Shown in pieces: positions 1 through 11,885 of a stretch of DNA of 64,000 nucleotides (position 1 is the first letter of the stretch; each line of letters opens with the position of its first letter). Position numbers and translations under genes: made by a program. Source of the DNA: Labia minor (taxonomy: Eukaryota > Arthropoda > Insecta > Dermaptera > Spongiphoridae); NCBI GenBank assembly GCA_963082975.1, contig OY720344.1, positions 32,790,033-32,854,032 of the forward strand. Reading direction: 5' to 3'. The notes beneath the pieces were generated by a model, which searched no databases, was not told the origin of the DNA, and worked only from the letters and a program-made list of their open reading frames with translations.

Positions 1-90
1 TAAATGTTAGTTGAATGCACATTTCCCAAATGAGGAGGCTAATGTGCACATTTACCGGAAAATGTGTACATTTGCCACAATATCTACTTT
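1..90. repeat. Palindromic short repeat at window edge
   Basis: Three imperfect copies of a palindrome built on AATGTGCACATTT occur within about 75 bases: a partial copy near 15, a full copy near 42 and a variant (AATGTGTACATTT) near 61. Two are flanked by GG...CC. This looks like the subterminal part of a DNA transposon or satellite cut by the window edge. No partner end was found, so the family is unknown. Confidence 0.4.
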
Positions 91-1492
91 TACCGTAACA
101 TATATATATATGTATATTAATACCTTCTAGAGGCAAAAAGCAGCAAATTCTTTTTATATGAATAAGTGTATAATTCTTTTCATAAAATGGCTGGAATGAA
201 CCTGACTTATTTTTATAAAATTTTGTAATCATATATTTTTTATTTATTAACTTTTTTTGTATTTTTTTATTTGTTTTTTATCAATAAATTGGATTAAGGC
301 CATTTGTTTTCTGGTAAGAGGTAAAATCATGGAATTAAAGAATTAATCGGCATAAAATGTGATGCAGTAAAAATCTATTAATGGGCGTTTTCCATTTAGC
401 TATCAGATATTTAAACATTTAAAGGGATGATCGAATTATTTATTTAATTATAATAGGGGTTATAATTAGAATGAAACATATCAAATCAGATCAAAAACAG
501 ATATGATTTATCTTAATTAGTTCATTTGCAATTTAAGCTGAAAGTAAAGAAACCAAGAATGTATGGGGATGCCCAATTAATTTTACATTAAATGTTTAAA
601 AATATTAGCCAATAAAATATATATTTTTGTTAATTATAAAAAAAAAATCACAAAAATAAGATAAAATAATTGTTTTTTTTTATTTTAAAAAATTCAAAGT
701 AATACAAAAACTTGAAATAAAAAAGATAAAATAAGATAAAATATTTTTATATATTCTCTAAATAATTATTGTTTTTATTTTTAATATAAATAAAGTGGCA
801 TAGCATATAAAATTATATATACTCTGAGGTAGAAGTGGTAGAAGATAGGGATTGAATTGAAACGTTCAAGTTTAAAAGAATTAAATATTACAAATTATTG
901 ATTTATTTATATTTAATTATATAGATATTTCAAGTATTAAACAAACTTAAAAATAGGAACATATTGAGTGGATGGGGTATTTCAATCACCTGTCTACAAT
1001 TTCACATAGCAAAAAAACAACAACTTTAGGAGAGAACAACAAATGTGCATTTTAATACCGATTATGTCGAATGTATTGGATTGAAAAGAATGGTTAAAGG
1101 CGTATTGCTAAACCAGCTGGTGCCCAATAATGAAAAAAAAACAAGAAAAAATATTAAATATTGAATTTACAAATAAATCTTCAACTTTTTATTTTGAATT
1201 TATTTTGCTGTTTTTGTTATGCTAAGAAATTGAAGTACAAATTAAGTAATTGAGAATGATTTTCGTGATGGGTAGAGGACCTTGCTCATTAGATTCCATT
1301 AAGGACGGAAGAGATTTCAACACGCCAGACAAGTAAATGGTGTAAAAAGACCTAACACGCAAACCATTTGGATAACGTCTCCATTATTTAAGGAGATAAC
1401 TTTCCATATATTACATCTAGGAAATCAACATGACCCCTTTCAAAGAAGTTGTGAGCATTGTATTAATTTCTTGAATTTATTATAGTAGGTAG
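91..1492. other. AT-rich DNA, no feature seen
   Basis: Long A/T runs and simple AT-rich sequence. No ORF, repeat family or RNA signature recognised. A somewhat more complex stretch begins near 1260. Confidence 0.5.
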
Positions 1493-1630
1493 ATGGACAA
1501 GCCGTTGACTAAAATAAAATATTGTTCAGCTTGTCGGACCACCTGTGCCACTAATGAAGGAGTTAAAAAAAGAATTCTCAACTCTTTCACACGGGGAATA
1601 AAACAAATTATTTGGGAAAGGAACCCTTAA
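1493..1630 (+). CDS. Small ORF, 45 aa, unrecognised
   Basis: An ATG at 1493 opens a 45-residue frame ending in TAA at 1628-1630. It begins MDKPLTKIKYCSACRTTC and so has a CxxC...C cluster near residues 11-18, followed by a basic stretch (KKR). It lies in a patch less AT-biased than its surroundings (about 1260-1680). The Cys pattern could come from a zinc-binding peptide or a decayed transposon domain. No homologue is recognised, there is no clear promoter, and a frame this short is not rare by chance. Confidence 0.15.
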   Translation: MDKPLTKIKYCSACRTTCATNEGVKKRILNSFTRGIKQIIWERNP

Positions 1631-2000
1631 ATATACTTCACCAAAGAGTGCAGTACGTTTGACTATTAGCGCTTAGGAGAATCGCTTTGAACATCCAAAA
1701 TCTTAAAGCAATAACAAATTAAATTAATGAAATATCCGATGCTAACATATGGGCCTGCAAAGGAAAGATTAGGTTCACTTTTTCTAAATAAAAGAGAAAT
1801 GTTCGTTGCCACGCTATAAAATGTATTTAATTAAAGAACAATTAATATAAATTAAAAAAAAACTAAAATAAAATTAAAATATAAAATAAGAGAAATAAAT
1901 GCTGGCTAATATTGAGCTAAAACAAAACAAGTTACAAAAAAATAATAATAATAATTGAAACACAGTGTCTCCACGTGTTTTAACAACAAAATGGCGAATT

Positions 2001-2200
2001 CACACCTAAAAAGCTCAATATTAAGTTCACAGCCAGAAGTTTGAAAAACAAGTGAAGCAGATCACCTAAAAAGCGTGGAAATGATATCCACTTTAAAATA
2101 TAACTTCGCAACAAGGCGTTAATCCAGAAAGTAAGTTAGATCTCCTAAAAAGCGTGGAAAAGGAATCCACGTTCAAAGTACAAGTTCTCAACACAGCGTC
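2001..2200. repeat. Imperfect tandem repeat, unit about 79 bp
   Basis: The phrase CCTAAAAAGC recurs at about 2005, 2065 and 2144. The last two are embedded in a longer match (GATC-CCTAAAAAGCGTGGAAA, then ATCCAC) about 79 bases apart; the first unit is shorter and more diverged. It lies in a GC-richer segment (1980-2345). No coding frame runs through it. Confidence 0.5.
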
Positions 2201-2510
2201 ACACAAGCAAGACTCAAATGCAAGTGAAAGAGATCACCTCTGCTACCACAACGCTAGCCGTTGGCGCCATTAGCCAAAATCGAGCATGGTGATTGGCTGT
2301 GAGGAGTCATGTGACCCCAACTAGTGGCGTTAACGTAGCCACTAAACTCAACACATGGCATACCAATATAATAAAATAAAAACATACATATTTAAAAACG
2401 AAAAATTACAAAAATTATATAAAAATAAATTGACCTTAAAAATAAATAAATCTAAATCAGGGAGAGGCGTTAACAGTAGATATATTCTATATATTCTATA
2501 CTTAATATAA

Positions 2511-2981
2511 GAGGGCAAGTCAATAAGTTCGTGACTTAAGTTTTTTTGATAAGAAATTATTTTATTTGTCAACGTAGTCACCTTTGAGCTATAACTTAGT
2601 CCAACGTTCCAAAAAAATAAGTTTGTCGAAGACATCAAAATAGATGTTTGTGAGATGATTTCATCGTTGGATTCAAATCTCTTTCCGCCGAGCCATTTCT
2701 TATGGTTTGATAACAATAAATAGTCACTCGGGGCTAAATCCGGAGAATAGGGCGGATGAGGGAGCAATTCGCATCCCAATACATGGCTTTTCATGGAATT
2801 TCACTTTTCCATTTTCTTCTCAAATCACTGGTAGTCTGGATGTCAAACATAAACTAAAACACCCAGCTGGTTCAAATTTCAACAGGAGTCAGCTGATAAT
2901 TGCCTGCTGATAGGACCAGTGTTGCCATTTCATTTAAGCGACAGGAAATTCAAAAAGTCACGGACTTATTAACCTACCCTC
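2511..2981 (-). mobile_element. Mariner family 1, internally deleted copy
   Basis: The ends are inverted repeats of the family consensus (GAGGGCAGGTCAATAAGTCC; here GAGGGCAAGTCAATAAGTTC on the left and its complement on the right). The minus-strand frame from 2794 encodes the mariner C-terminal catalytic block, including PPYSPDLAPSDY, which carries the third Asp of the D,D34D triad, then the KRFESNDEI region. The element is about 470 bp against the usual 1.3 kb. The sequence jumps from the N-terminal start region straight to the third-Asp block, so the first two catalytic Asps are missing. Not autonomous. Confidence 0.88.
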
Positions 2982-5900
2982 AAATTAAATAGAACAATAG
3001 ACACTTTAAAATAATATCATAGAAAATACTCCTAAAGGAATTATTCTTTGAAGGGACACTTCTAAGCAAATAGTAAATTACTGAATCCTGACCGATTTCA
3101 TTGTGTCAGACTTATGCTGCCCGGATGAACACTTAGAAAGAATGAATCTTTTTCTCCAACCAAAAATGTATCTATACAATCAAACAATATCGAATAAATA
3201 AATAAAATATTACATCTCAAATAACGACTGTATATGGGTGCCCCTTGAACCTGGCTAGAATTTTAATAAATAAATAATAAGAATGAATAAACTATACAAT
3301 AAATAATAACAACAAAAACATAATAATATATATATAAACAAACAAATAATCATTAAATGAATAATTTATATAAATTTAAATTATTATAAATATTATTATT
3401 ATTATAAAAATTCATTCTTTATACTTTCAGTTTTTTTTATTAGTTTAATATTTTTATAAAAAATAAAAAAACTCAGTTATGTGTGAGCACCCGTTTCTCC
3501 ATTTGTTTGAAGGGGCCCCCCTTCTTTCGCTGACGATGATTTGTGCTTGCACTTGGCACTTTTCACCCCGACTGAAACAAATCAATCAAATCGTTCGTTG
3601 TCTGAACTAATGAACACATTTTCTTTGTTGTTTATACTGTAATTCATCTTTTGCTCATTGGGCATGCATTTTATCAATGACCACGAACGTGCTATCCAAC
3701 CACCATAAAATACAAAAACCCCCATTTCCCTACTTTTGAAATTGTAAATATTGTTTCTAAATTCATCTTATAATATTAAAACGAACCATCCATCATTAAC
3801 AAAGTAAACATATTTTAATTAAATTCTTTTTGTTTAAAAAAAAAAAAGTTTTTATTATATTAAGGGTGTAATTGCTTCTTTTTTCATTACTTTAATGATT
3901 TATATCTCTTGAAAACTAAACCTACCATAAAATCGCATGTCTTTTCATTTAGCAAGTTTTATTATTAATGATAATCTTCATCATCTATGAAAGTTGATGT
4001 CCTAAATGGTCTTTTATATATATTTTTTATATCAGCTCTCCAGAGTGATAATGACTATAATATCAACTTTATTAAATAAACATAATAATTAGAACACTAA
4101 TGTAATAAAAATTATATTTTTATTTTGTTATATTGTAATTAGTTTTTAATTTATTCAATATTTTTTTCAGTAAAAAAATTTCCATGTTCCGATAATAGAG
4201 TTTAGGTGTGAAGCTTCAATTCAAGAGTTTCAGTTTATCATGAAATCAGCAGAGAGTGTCACGAAAATTGTAATAATTTTGAATCTTCTTTAACTTAAGT
4301 GGTTTCTAGAAACGATAAATTAAGAACTAATTTTATAAAAATAAAAAGTATCGAAAAGAAATACAAAGGAATTGAACTGTACTTGTTTTTCATTAATTAT
4401 AAAAATATTCACATTATTAATGTTAAAGGCCTAAAACTTAAAAAAATAATATTTTGAAGGTGGGTTAAGATGTATGTGTTCAGTTTAAGAAAATATGTGC
4501 TATATCTATAGCATAATTATTAATTCAAAAATTTCAATTTTCCAATTAGTAATTTATTTGATGATTTTTTAGAGAATAATATAAATTATTTTTTTTTTAA
4601 ATTAGTATAATTCTTGAAATTTCTTTATCTTTTTCTTAATCAAGAAATTTCAATATAATTATTTTCTCTATTCTTAGTTTTATACTTTTATTTATTACTA
4701 CTTAGTATATATATATATATATATATATAAATTCATGAAGGTAATTAACTTAACGGAATGAATGACTGTTTCTCTGCTGTTAGGTTTATTTTCTTATTGC
4801 GGGGTTTTCTATCGTTATTCATGTCAAAACTTTGCTTATAAACAAAGAATTATATTTTCATTATTTTTCTTTCACAAGAATGATTTCATTTGATATATGA
4901 GTCAGTGTGCAAAAATAACTTTCTGTAGTACAGAGTTCGATACCAGGCAACACGGTATTCCTCTCATCAGTTGACTCACCAAACCACTTGGTTTAGTTTG
5001 ACATTTGCATTGGTCCCAAAGGACCTCCATTCTGCCGGTGACAGCAGCACACCTTGTCTTCTGTCTTCTCCAGCAGACGTTCATTTGTTAGTATCCCATT
5101 CCCTTGCTTCCTGTTTAATTTACAATCTCAAGGGGAGATTCCACTCCCACTCCAACTCTCCGAGAATGAAATCCAAATTATTTCAAGTATTACAAATAAA
5201 TATATCATTTTAATTTATCTTAATAATAACTACAATACATTAATAATAACATCTCAATAAATTTATGCATAATTCTTTCTTCATTTCAACTCGAGCTTCT
5301 GATGATTTTGTAAAATGCAAAATGCTAATATAACAAAGAACATGAAAATTCACAGAGTTTATTAAGTTTAATTTAATATATGTAACCTATTTAATTGACA
5401 CAACTTCGGTTAAATCTTTTAATTAATCTATATCATAAAATCAAAAATGAAATAATTATTTTGTATCAAATATAAATAATAATAACTTACACAATCCAAG
5501 TAAAATATTTTACATTGTCTATTATATTTTATAGTTAATATACTGTTAAAAAATTGTTTACTAAAGAAACCATACAATTATCTATTAATGATCATACTTT
5601 AAATATTAATTATAAATTGTTTTATATCTATAATACGAAGATTACTTTTGTTTTGGAAAATCTCATTAATTTGACAGTTCATTAAATTCCAACTAATGGT
5701 GTAGAAAAATATATTTAAAACATTTTTAAAAAACTCATTAAAATTTTTCCTGAAGTGATATATTTTAAATTCTTACAATTATATCAAGAATACTTTATCT
5801 TCATTGAAGAAATAAATGTAATTCTTGTTATTTTTTAATACAATATTTATAATATTTATTAAATTAATTTCAATAAAAATATAATTAGATTTTTCGATAA

Positions 5901-6011
5901 GACTAAATTCCCGCTGGGTACTTGGTAAGGAGTGAAACTATTCTCGTATAGAAATTGTGGATGATTTTCTTCCTTATGGCATAAATGATCTTTGTAGCTA
6001 ATGTGTCTCGA

Positions 6012-6044
<33 letters not shown>

Positions 6045-6290
6045 TTAATAATGAAATATCATATGAGGGTAATCTATATATATAAAAAGGAAATTGTTTT
6101 CCATTACATTAATGTAAAGTTTTTCCTTTATCAATTGAATAGGGGAACGAGTTTTTCAGAAGAATCGATCTATATCATTCTGTCTCATTTAGAGGAAAGA
6201 TCATTTTGTTTTTTTATAATTAATTATAATTTTTATTATCAAAATAATCAACCAACCTATTTTATTAATATACCATAGGAACATAGAACA
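2982..6290. other. AT-rich DNA with microsatellites, no gene
   Basis: Mostly A/T-rich sequence. It holds an (AT)n run at about 4707-4728 and an (AAT)n run at about 6016-6042. A more complex, GC-richer patch lies at about 4880-5210, with short open frames on both strands (4902-5084 minus; 4971-5213 plus). None resembles a known protein and they overlap on opposite strands, so I do not call a gene. Confidence 0.5.
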
Positions 6291-6292
6291 TA

Positions 6293-6720
6293 CGAGGACA
6301 GTTCAATAAGTCCGTTACTTTTTGAATGAAACACATGTTTTTGGATATAAAATTATTTTATTTTTCAACTAAGTATTTGTTTGTGAGATGATTTCATCTT
6401 TGGAGTCAAATCTCTTTCCGCCGAGCTATTTCTTCTGGTTTGAAAACAATAAATAGTCAATTGGGCCAAAATCCGGAGAATAGGGCGGATGAGGGAGAAA
6501 TTCTTATCCCAATTCATAGATTTTCATTGGAAATTCACTGTTTTCTATTTTCTCCTAAAATCATGAAGTAGTCTCCTATTAATGAATGAAAAAAAAAAAC
6601 TTAAAGTCCCAGGTGGTTGGTACGATAGTCGATGATAGTATCCTGCTTATAGGAGCAATGTTGCCATTTCATTTAAGAGACGAGCAATTCAAAAAGTCAC
6701 GGACTTTTGACCTGACCTTG
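6293..6720 (-). mobile_element. Mariner family 1, internally deleted copy
   Basis: TA target dinucleotides flank both ends (6291-6292 and 6721-6722). The left end CGAGGACAGTTCAATAAGTCC and the complementary right end match the family terminal repeat. The internal sequence carries the same deletion junction as 2511-2981 and retains decayed codons for the third-Asp block, now with stops. Non-autonomous and old. Confidence 0.85.
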
Positions 6721-6722
6721 TA

Positions 6723-8690
6723 TTATTTTTCTGCCACATTCTATGTTTTAAGTTTAACATTAAAAAAGAATAAATATAAACAAAATTTTCTTTTTGTTTT
6801 TAATATTGAGCCTTTTAAACTCCACCTTCGTTGAACATTCATCTATTTTGATTGCACTCTCCCTTTCTCCTTTCCCCTCTTCTATTCCTCAAAACCATTT
6901 CAATATTCCCATCAAAATTCAAATCGGTTTGACTTGTCTCGGGATTTGATTGATTTCACCAATCTTTTTTTTTTTTTTTTGATTTTTATTTTTATCTTTC
7001 AATATATCTATCCAAGCATTGTTGAAAGCTTCCTCCCTTTGAAAACCAATTTTATTTTAAAAAAAAATATCGATATAAATGTTAAATATTTGTAAAAATT
7101 ACAGTTGAAAAATTATTTTTAACTCTTTATGTAAGTTTTAGAAATATATATTTATTTAAGAATAATGTGATTATTTTAAAAATACTATAATCTTTTATTT
7201 ATTATTTTTTTAAGAAATCATTAGTATATAATATATAGTTAAGAAAGAAATTAAATAAAATAATAATAACAAACAAATAGTAATTGAATTCTCAACTAAT
7301 TTTTAAGTTTGTGAAAAATATGTGTATAATCTATTAAATTTATATTAGAATTTCGAAAGAAATTATAAAGAAATAATATTATTACTAATATATGTCATAT
7401 AACTTTATGTAAAACAAATTCTAAAATTTTTTAAAAAAAGGAATTATTCCGCAATATCTAGACACAAATAATTTATGATGATTGTTATATGTGAATTCCT
7501 TTAGAATTTTCAATTTCAATTATTCCACAAGGGAAATTTAAAAGAGAGAGGGTGAAGGTTTTAAGAAATAAAACTGTCGTCCTTTTTTAAAAAATATTAT
7601 TTCGAGTCTTAAAAATAGGAAAGATTTCTTTATTTTTAAGAAAAACAATATTTTTTCCACTAAAGTCAAAGGTTCTATTTCTTATTTATAAGTTAAAGAA
7701 AAATAAATTGAATGTCAGAGTGAATCCTCTTAAAATGGTTTCCTTTAAGAATTCCCGCCTACTATTTGGATCAAAAGTGGAAGTCATGGCTCATCCTTCT
7801 TAGAAATAGATACAACTGGATGGGTAGGCTTAAAAAGCATATTTAATCCACCCACACATGAATCACTTACAAGTTTGCCCACACCAGAACCAACTTAGCA
7901 CAATGTTTCCTGATGGAGGTCCGTCTTTTATCTTACATAATGCTAACATTTACATTACAAAGAATTTGTAAACCAGCATTTAAACGCAAAGGAAAAGTTG
8001 GTCCATTTTAACATTTCATTCAATAAAACTAATTATAAAATAGAATAAATTATAAACAGTTTGATTAACTTTAGTATTCCTTTATTACTATGAAATATTG
8101 AACTAAAATAATTAATTGAATAATTTTTAATTTGGATCAAATTCTTACCTCTCTAAAACAAAGATATTTTAATGATAGGTTTTTTGGAAGGCATTTAGAT
8201 GAATGAAGTTCTGTTGTGATTAACTGAATCTTACAAGAACTATAATCAAATACTAAAAGTTCTTCGTATGAAATTCGAGAATAATCCTTTATTCAGAACA
8301 TGATCCAGTAAAAAAGACCTGTGGTTAAATATGTGCAACCATTTTCTGTTTTTATAAAAAGACAACTTATTTTGGTCATTTTAATATTTCCACTTGCAAA
8401 TGTAATATATAAATTTTCAGAAAAGGTTTAAATAAAAATTAAAAACATCATCATTAATGTAAAGGAAAACTATAATTACTGCCTTTATATATTATTATAT
8501 TTATTATTATTATATATATTTTCCAATTTTGTTTTTCAAACTCTGAATATATGATTTTCGTTTTACTATATATAAAATATTAAAAAAAAATCAAATATTT
8601 TTAGATCCTGCTGTACGGAGATTTAAAAAAAGTTTTATAAATTAATTGAATTTCTAAGGTTAAAAGTTCTAGAAATTCCAATTAGGTCCA
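6723..8690. other. AT-rich DNA, no feature seen
   Basis: Homopolymer and A/T-rich sequence throughout. Slightly more complex text at 7740-7930 contains no ORF longer than chance. Confidence 0.45.
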
Positions 8691-9032
8691 ACTGGGAAAT
8701 TCAATTGATTTAGTCGGATAGTTGGCGAAGAGAGAGTAATCGATTAGCGAACACCAACCAATTGCAATTTATCTCAGAGCCATTAAATTTTATTGTCGCC
8801 ATAGATAGTTAAGCTGCTTCTCTCTAATCGGACAATGTTTTATATCCGGAATTCTTTCAGTAGAATTCAGAAGCTATTGTTCGTTTCTTCAATAGTTCAG
8901 CCATTGAAAGGTTATTTGACTTAGAATATAGGTCCTTAAGTATTCAATATTCCCCCAATAGTAGTCTCGAATTTCGTCTGAACTAGAGAGAAACTTTTCA
9001 ATCCATCGGTTTTCGACAAGAAACACTCAAAA

Positions 9033-9095
9033 ATGAGTGAGAATGTCGTTGAAAAAGAGTCTTATGAAAATTTATTACTTTCATTTAAATGTAGA
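9033..9095 (+). CDS. Possible first coding exon (21 codons), unrecognised
   Basis: An ATG at 9033 with A at -3 (AAAAATGAG) opens 21 codons (MSENVVEKESYENLLLSFKC, then R). They end exactly, in phase 0, at a good 5' splice-site match AGA|GTAAGT (GT at 9096-9097). The preceding 340 bases (8690-9032) are less AT-biased than their surroundings, as a promoter or 5' UTR would be. No second exon could be linked and no protein family is recognised; a chance match remains likely. Confidence 0.25.
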
Positions 9096-9409
9096 GTAAG
9101 TACAATGAGATACAATCGTAAATTTCCATTTGAGTTTTTTTCATTAAAATAAATGTTAAAGAGAGGATAATTCAAATGTGTCTAAAGTTGGACGCTTGCA
9201 GATATTTATTTTATTCTAATCAGAAAGAGAATTTGATGGTAACTGATAAAAAACAAAACAAAGTGAAATCGTCTAAAGGATTTTCTATATTTTGAATCAA
9301 TCTTTTTGTTTAAAATTTAGAAAATCTATTGGATTAGAGAGAAATATATATATGTTTTTATAATACGATATGTTCAGTTATTTAAGTTTTAACTACTTAT
9401 ATATATATA

Positions 9410-9560
9410 TATCTTATCTTATTATGCTAGCTAAAATTGTATATATCTATCTATCTATATATATTGGTTCTCAAAAACCGCTCTAACGATTTTTTTCAAA
9501 TTCACACTAGATATAGTATTTATAAAGAAAAATTAAGTTTTATTGATGATATCTCTTGAA
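9410..9560 (+). repeat. Short dispersed repeat (family F)
   Basis: The start CTTATTATGCTAGCTAAAAT recurs at 11632-11652, and a related version (cttattaaactaacaaaaattg, then a TA run and gaactcaaaaa) occurs at 34610-34680. After a (CTAT)/(AT) run comes ACCGCTCTAACGATTTTTTTC, a weak echo of the ACCGATTTTGATGAAATT core of the DINE-1-like families. Boundaries are uncertain. Confidence 0.4.
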
Positions 9561-9835
9561 ACATTCAGCTTCATTATTAATTTCTTAATTGAAAATTATA
9601 TATGGAAAACGTCAAAATTGGCCTCCATTTTTATTTGTATTAATATTTTTTTTTATTTAAAATATTTTAAAATTTATTATTTAATTTCGAAATAAAATTA
9701 AAAATATTTATTTTTAATAAAATATATATAGATATTTATTAATCTCTCTCAAAAAAAAAAAAAAAAATAAAAAACATCAAATCTGCCTGCTAAGACAGTA
9801 AAAAAATGACAATTTTTTATCTAAATATATTTAGT

Positions 9836-9895
9836 CAAGATGGTAAAGTGATGTTTTAACGAGTGGATTTCGTCGGTTCGAAACTCTCCGGGTGA
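9836..9895 (+). repeat. tRNA-like sequence, possible SINE head
   Basis: TGGTAAAGTGATG (9841) resembles a polymerase III A box, and 32 bases later CGGTTCGAAACTC (9871-9883) is a close B-box match, followed by CCGGGTGAATC. The T-stem does not pair, so this is not a working tRNA. A decayed tRNA-derived SINE is the simplest reading; no second copy was seen in the window. Confidence 0.3.
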
Positions 9896-10134
9896 ATCGT
9901 TATTTAAAAATGAAAATGAAAATAATGAATTTGTTATTTTTTTTCTTTTTATCTATTGTTTACATTTTAATAAATTACTATTTTATATTTATTTATTCAT
10001 TGTTCTTTTATTAAATTTAATATTTATTAATATTATTTATTATTAATTTATATATTGATGACATCACAAATGACATTTATATTGAAATTTGACTCCCGCC
10101 TTTTTTTAAAGAATATTGTATTAATATTTTTTTT

Positions 10135-10262
10135 ATATTTAAAATATTTTAAAATTTTTTATTTAATTTCGAAATAAAATTAAAAATATATATTTTTTTT
10201 ATATTTAAAATATTTTAAAATTTTTTATTTAATTTCGAAATAAAATTAAAAATATATATTTT
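10135..10262. repeat. Tandem duplication, 66-bp unit
   Basis: ATATTTAAAATATTTTAAAA followed by the palindromic TTTCGAAATAAAATTAAAAA occurs at 10135 and again at 10201, nearly identical. A diverged third copy lies at about 9650-9720. All AT-rich and non-coding. Confidence 0.7.
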
Positions 10263-10338
10263 AATAATATTTTATAATTATAAATTACGATATATATTTA
10301 TCAATAATAATGAATTTTTTTTTTTTAACTTAATTACA

Positions 10339-10360
10339 GAGCCGAGGCTCGGTCCCGGTA
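10339..10360. repeat. GC-rich stem-loop motif, copy 1
   Basis: GAGCC-GA-GGCTC hairpin followed by GGTCCCGGTA, sharply GC-rich in AT-rich DNA. Related copies lie at 10867, 11766 and 11848, all in the same orientation. Confidence 0.5.
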
Positions 10361-10545
10361 TGATCTTAATATATTGTGAGAATTAGATAAATAATGTAGA
10401 GAGAAAAAAATATTTAAAAATAGATATTTATTTAAATGAAATAAAATTATTTAATTTACAGAATGAAAATGTCTATAATAATGTCTAAACATTTTTTCTT
10501 TATAATTTTACATTATAATAATACTAATTACAGTAGTTATAATAT

Positions 10546-10711
10546 ATGGGGAATTTTCAACTTTGACTGCCGATTTGACCATGTTCCCAAACGAATTTTA
10601 AAAAAACCAAGACCACTTTACATTTACACATTTTAAGCTCTAATCGAATCCAAAATCAAAATTTAAAAAATCGAAAAACAAACTCACAGATATATAGATT
10701 TTATAAATGAA
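10546..10711 (+). repeat. Dispersed repeat family E, copy 1
   Basis: About 165 bp closely matching 62649-62826. Shared anchors are GGAATTTTCAACTTTGAC, CCGATTTGACC, ACCAAGACCACTTTACATTT and TAGATTTTATAAATGAAC. No ORF. Type unknown; the CACAGA-TATAGATTTTATAAA tail is reminiscent of the DINE-1-like group. Confidence 0.6.
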
Positions 10712-10866
10712 CATTTATACAATTTATTTTAATTAATTTGAAACATTTTAGGAAACAAATTTTTAATGGGTCATTTTTAGAAATCCCATTTAACAATTAT
10801 AATAAATAATTAAAAAATTGTAAAATTTTTAAAGTATATAAAAATAAATTGTATAAATTGGTTAAA

Positions 10867-10896
10867 GGGTCGAGTGATAGTTCGGTGTCCCAGGTA
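10867..10896. repeat. GC-rich stem-loop motif, copy 2
   Basis: GGGTCGAGTGATAGTTCGGT followed by GTCCCAGGTA. The stem is weaker than in copy 3 (CGAG...TTCG). Confidence 0.45.
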
Positions 10897-11103
10897 TATA
10901 TTTTATATTAACACGCCTACTTTTCTGTATAATAAAGATATAAAGAATCATATTTTAATTTTTATATAACCAAGAAATCATTTTTTCACTTAAAATATAG
11001 TTGTAAAGCCCAAATCTCCGATCCATATAACATCATCGACTGGGCCGCTACCAAAAGGAGTCTTCTCTTGCTCTGACTAGGGCCACCGGTATTTGCCATT
11101 AGT

Positions 11104-11384
11104 CTCGAAAAAATAATATTAAATTTTATATAAATTTATAAATTAGAATATTTGAATTTGTTTAAATTTTAACACATGTAATCAATCATATGCATAAAGA
11201 ATAGAAAATTTTGAAAATCAACTTGGTATTAAATTCAGAAAAAAAAAATACTCATATATAGAATATATAGACTATTCGAATATAATTGAAACTCTTTCTC
11301 TCCCTCTATTTTAAATTTGAAAAAACGGAGTGTTAAGAAATTAAGATTCCTTATACAACATGGATGGTTAAATGAATTGGGCTC
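11104..11384 (+). repeat. Dispersed repeat family G, copy 1
   Basis: Matches 25144-25424 over its length and 42640-42760 in inverted orientation. Shared anchors: ACACATGTAATCAATCATAT, AGACTATTCGAATATAAT, CTCTTTCTCTCC and AATGAATTGGGCT. In the other two copies it lies upstream of the LINE/Helitron unit, so it may be part of that larger element. Confidence 0.65.
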
Positions 11385-11631
11385 CCTACCTCCCTGACAA
11401 ATTCACATTAAAAATGTTTATAATATTTTAGTTTATTAAATCAAACTATTATTTTTTTATTTCAATATTTTTAATGTTAATACAATAATTTTTATTTTAT
11501 AATCTATAAAATAATTTAATTATTTTTAAAAACAACGGTCTTCAATTACAATTTTTTTACTCTCTACTGACTGTTCATTTCATAACTGAAAATAGTGTCG
11601 AATAGAAATAGACGATATTACTTGGATTAAT

Positions 11632-11880
11632 CTTATTATGCTAGCTAAAATTGTTTGTTTGTATTATTGAGGACCCCAGTTCAATTCATTTTAATCAGAT
11701 TGATGCAATGATGCAACATTTAATAATTGTAATAAATAATTAATTGTAGATTAATATTTTTTAAAGGGTCGAGCGACAACTCGGTGTCCCAGGTATTAAT
11801 ATTACCAGCCAAACCCAATAATAATGAATCATTTTTTTTAACTTAAGTACCGAGCCGAGGCTCGGGGTCCCGGTACTATA
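11632..11880 (+). repeat. Repeat patch: family F start plus two stem-loops
   Basis: Begins with the CTTATTATGCTAGCTAAAAT motif also seen at 9415. It then holds stem-loop copy 3 (11766-11795, CGAG-CGACAA-CTCG then GTGTCCCAGGTA) and copy 4 (11848-11875, CCGAGC-CGAG-GCTCGG then GGTCCCGGTA). No ORF. Possibly a Helitron-like element whose limits are not visible. Confidence 0.4.
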
Positions 11881-11885
11881 TATAT

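Noticed and set aside
5985..6278. 97-codon frame with an Asn run
   Set aside because: Driven by the (AAT)n microsatellite and AT-rich sequence; low-complexity translation.
6586..6834. 82-codon plus-strand frame
   Set aside because: Antisense to the mariner copy at 6293-6720 and continues into low-complexity flank.
9836..9895. Functional tRNA gene
   Set aside because: A- and B-box matches are present but the T-stem does not pair and no acceptor stem can be drawn; kept only as a possible SINE relic.
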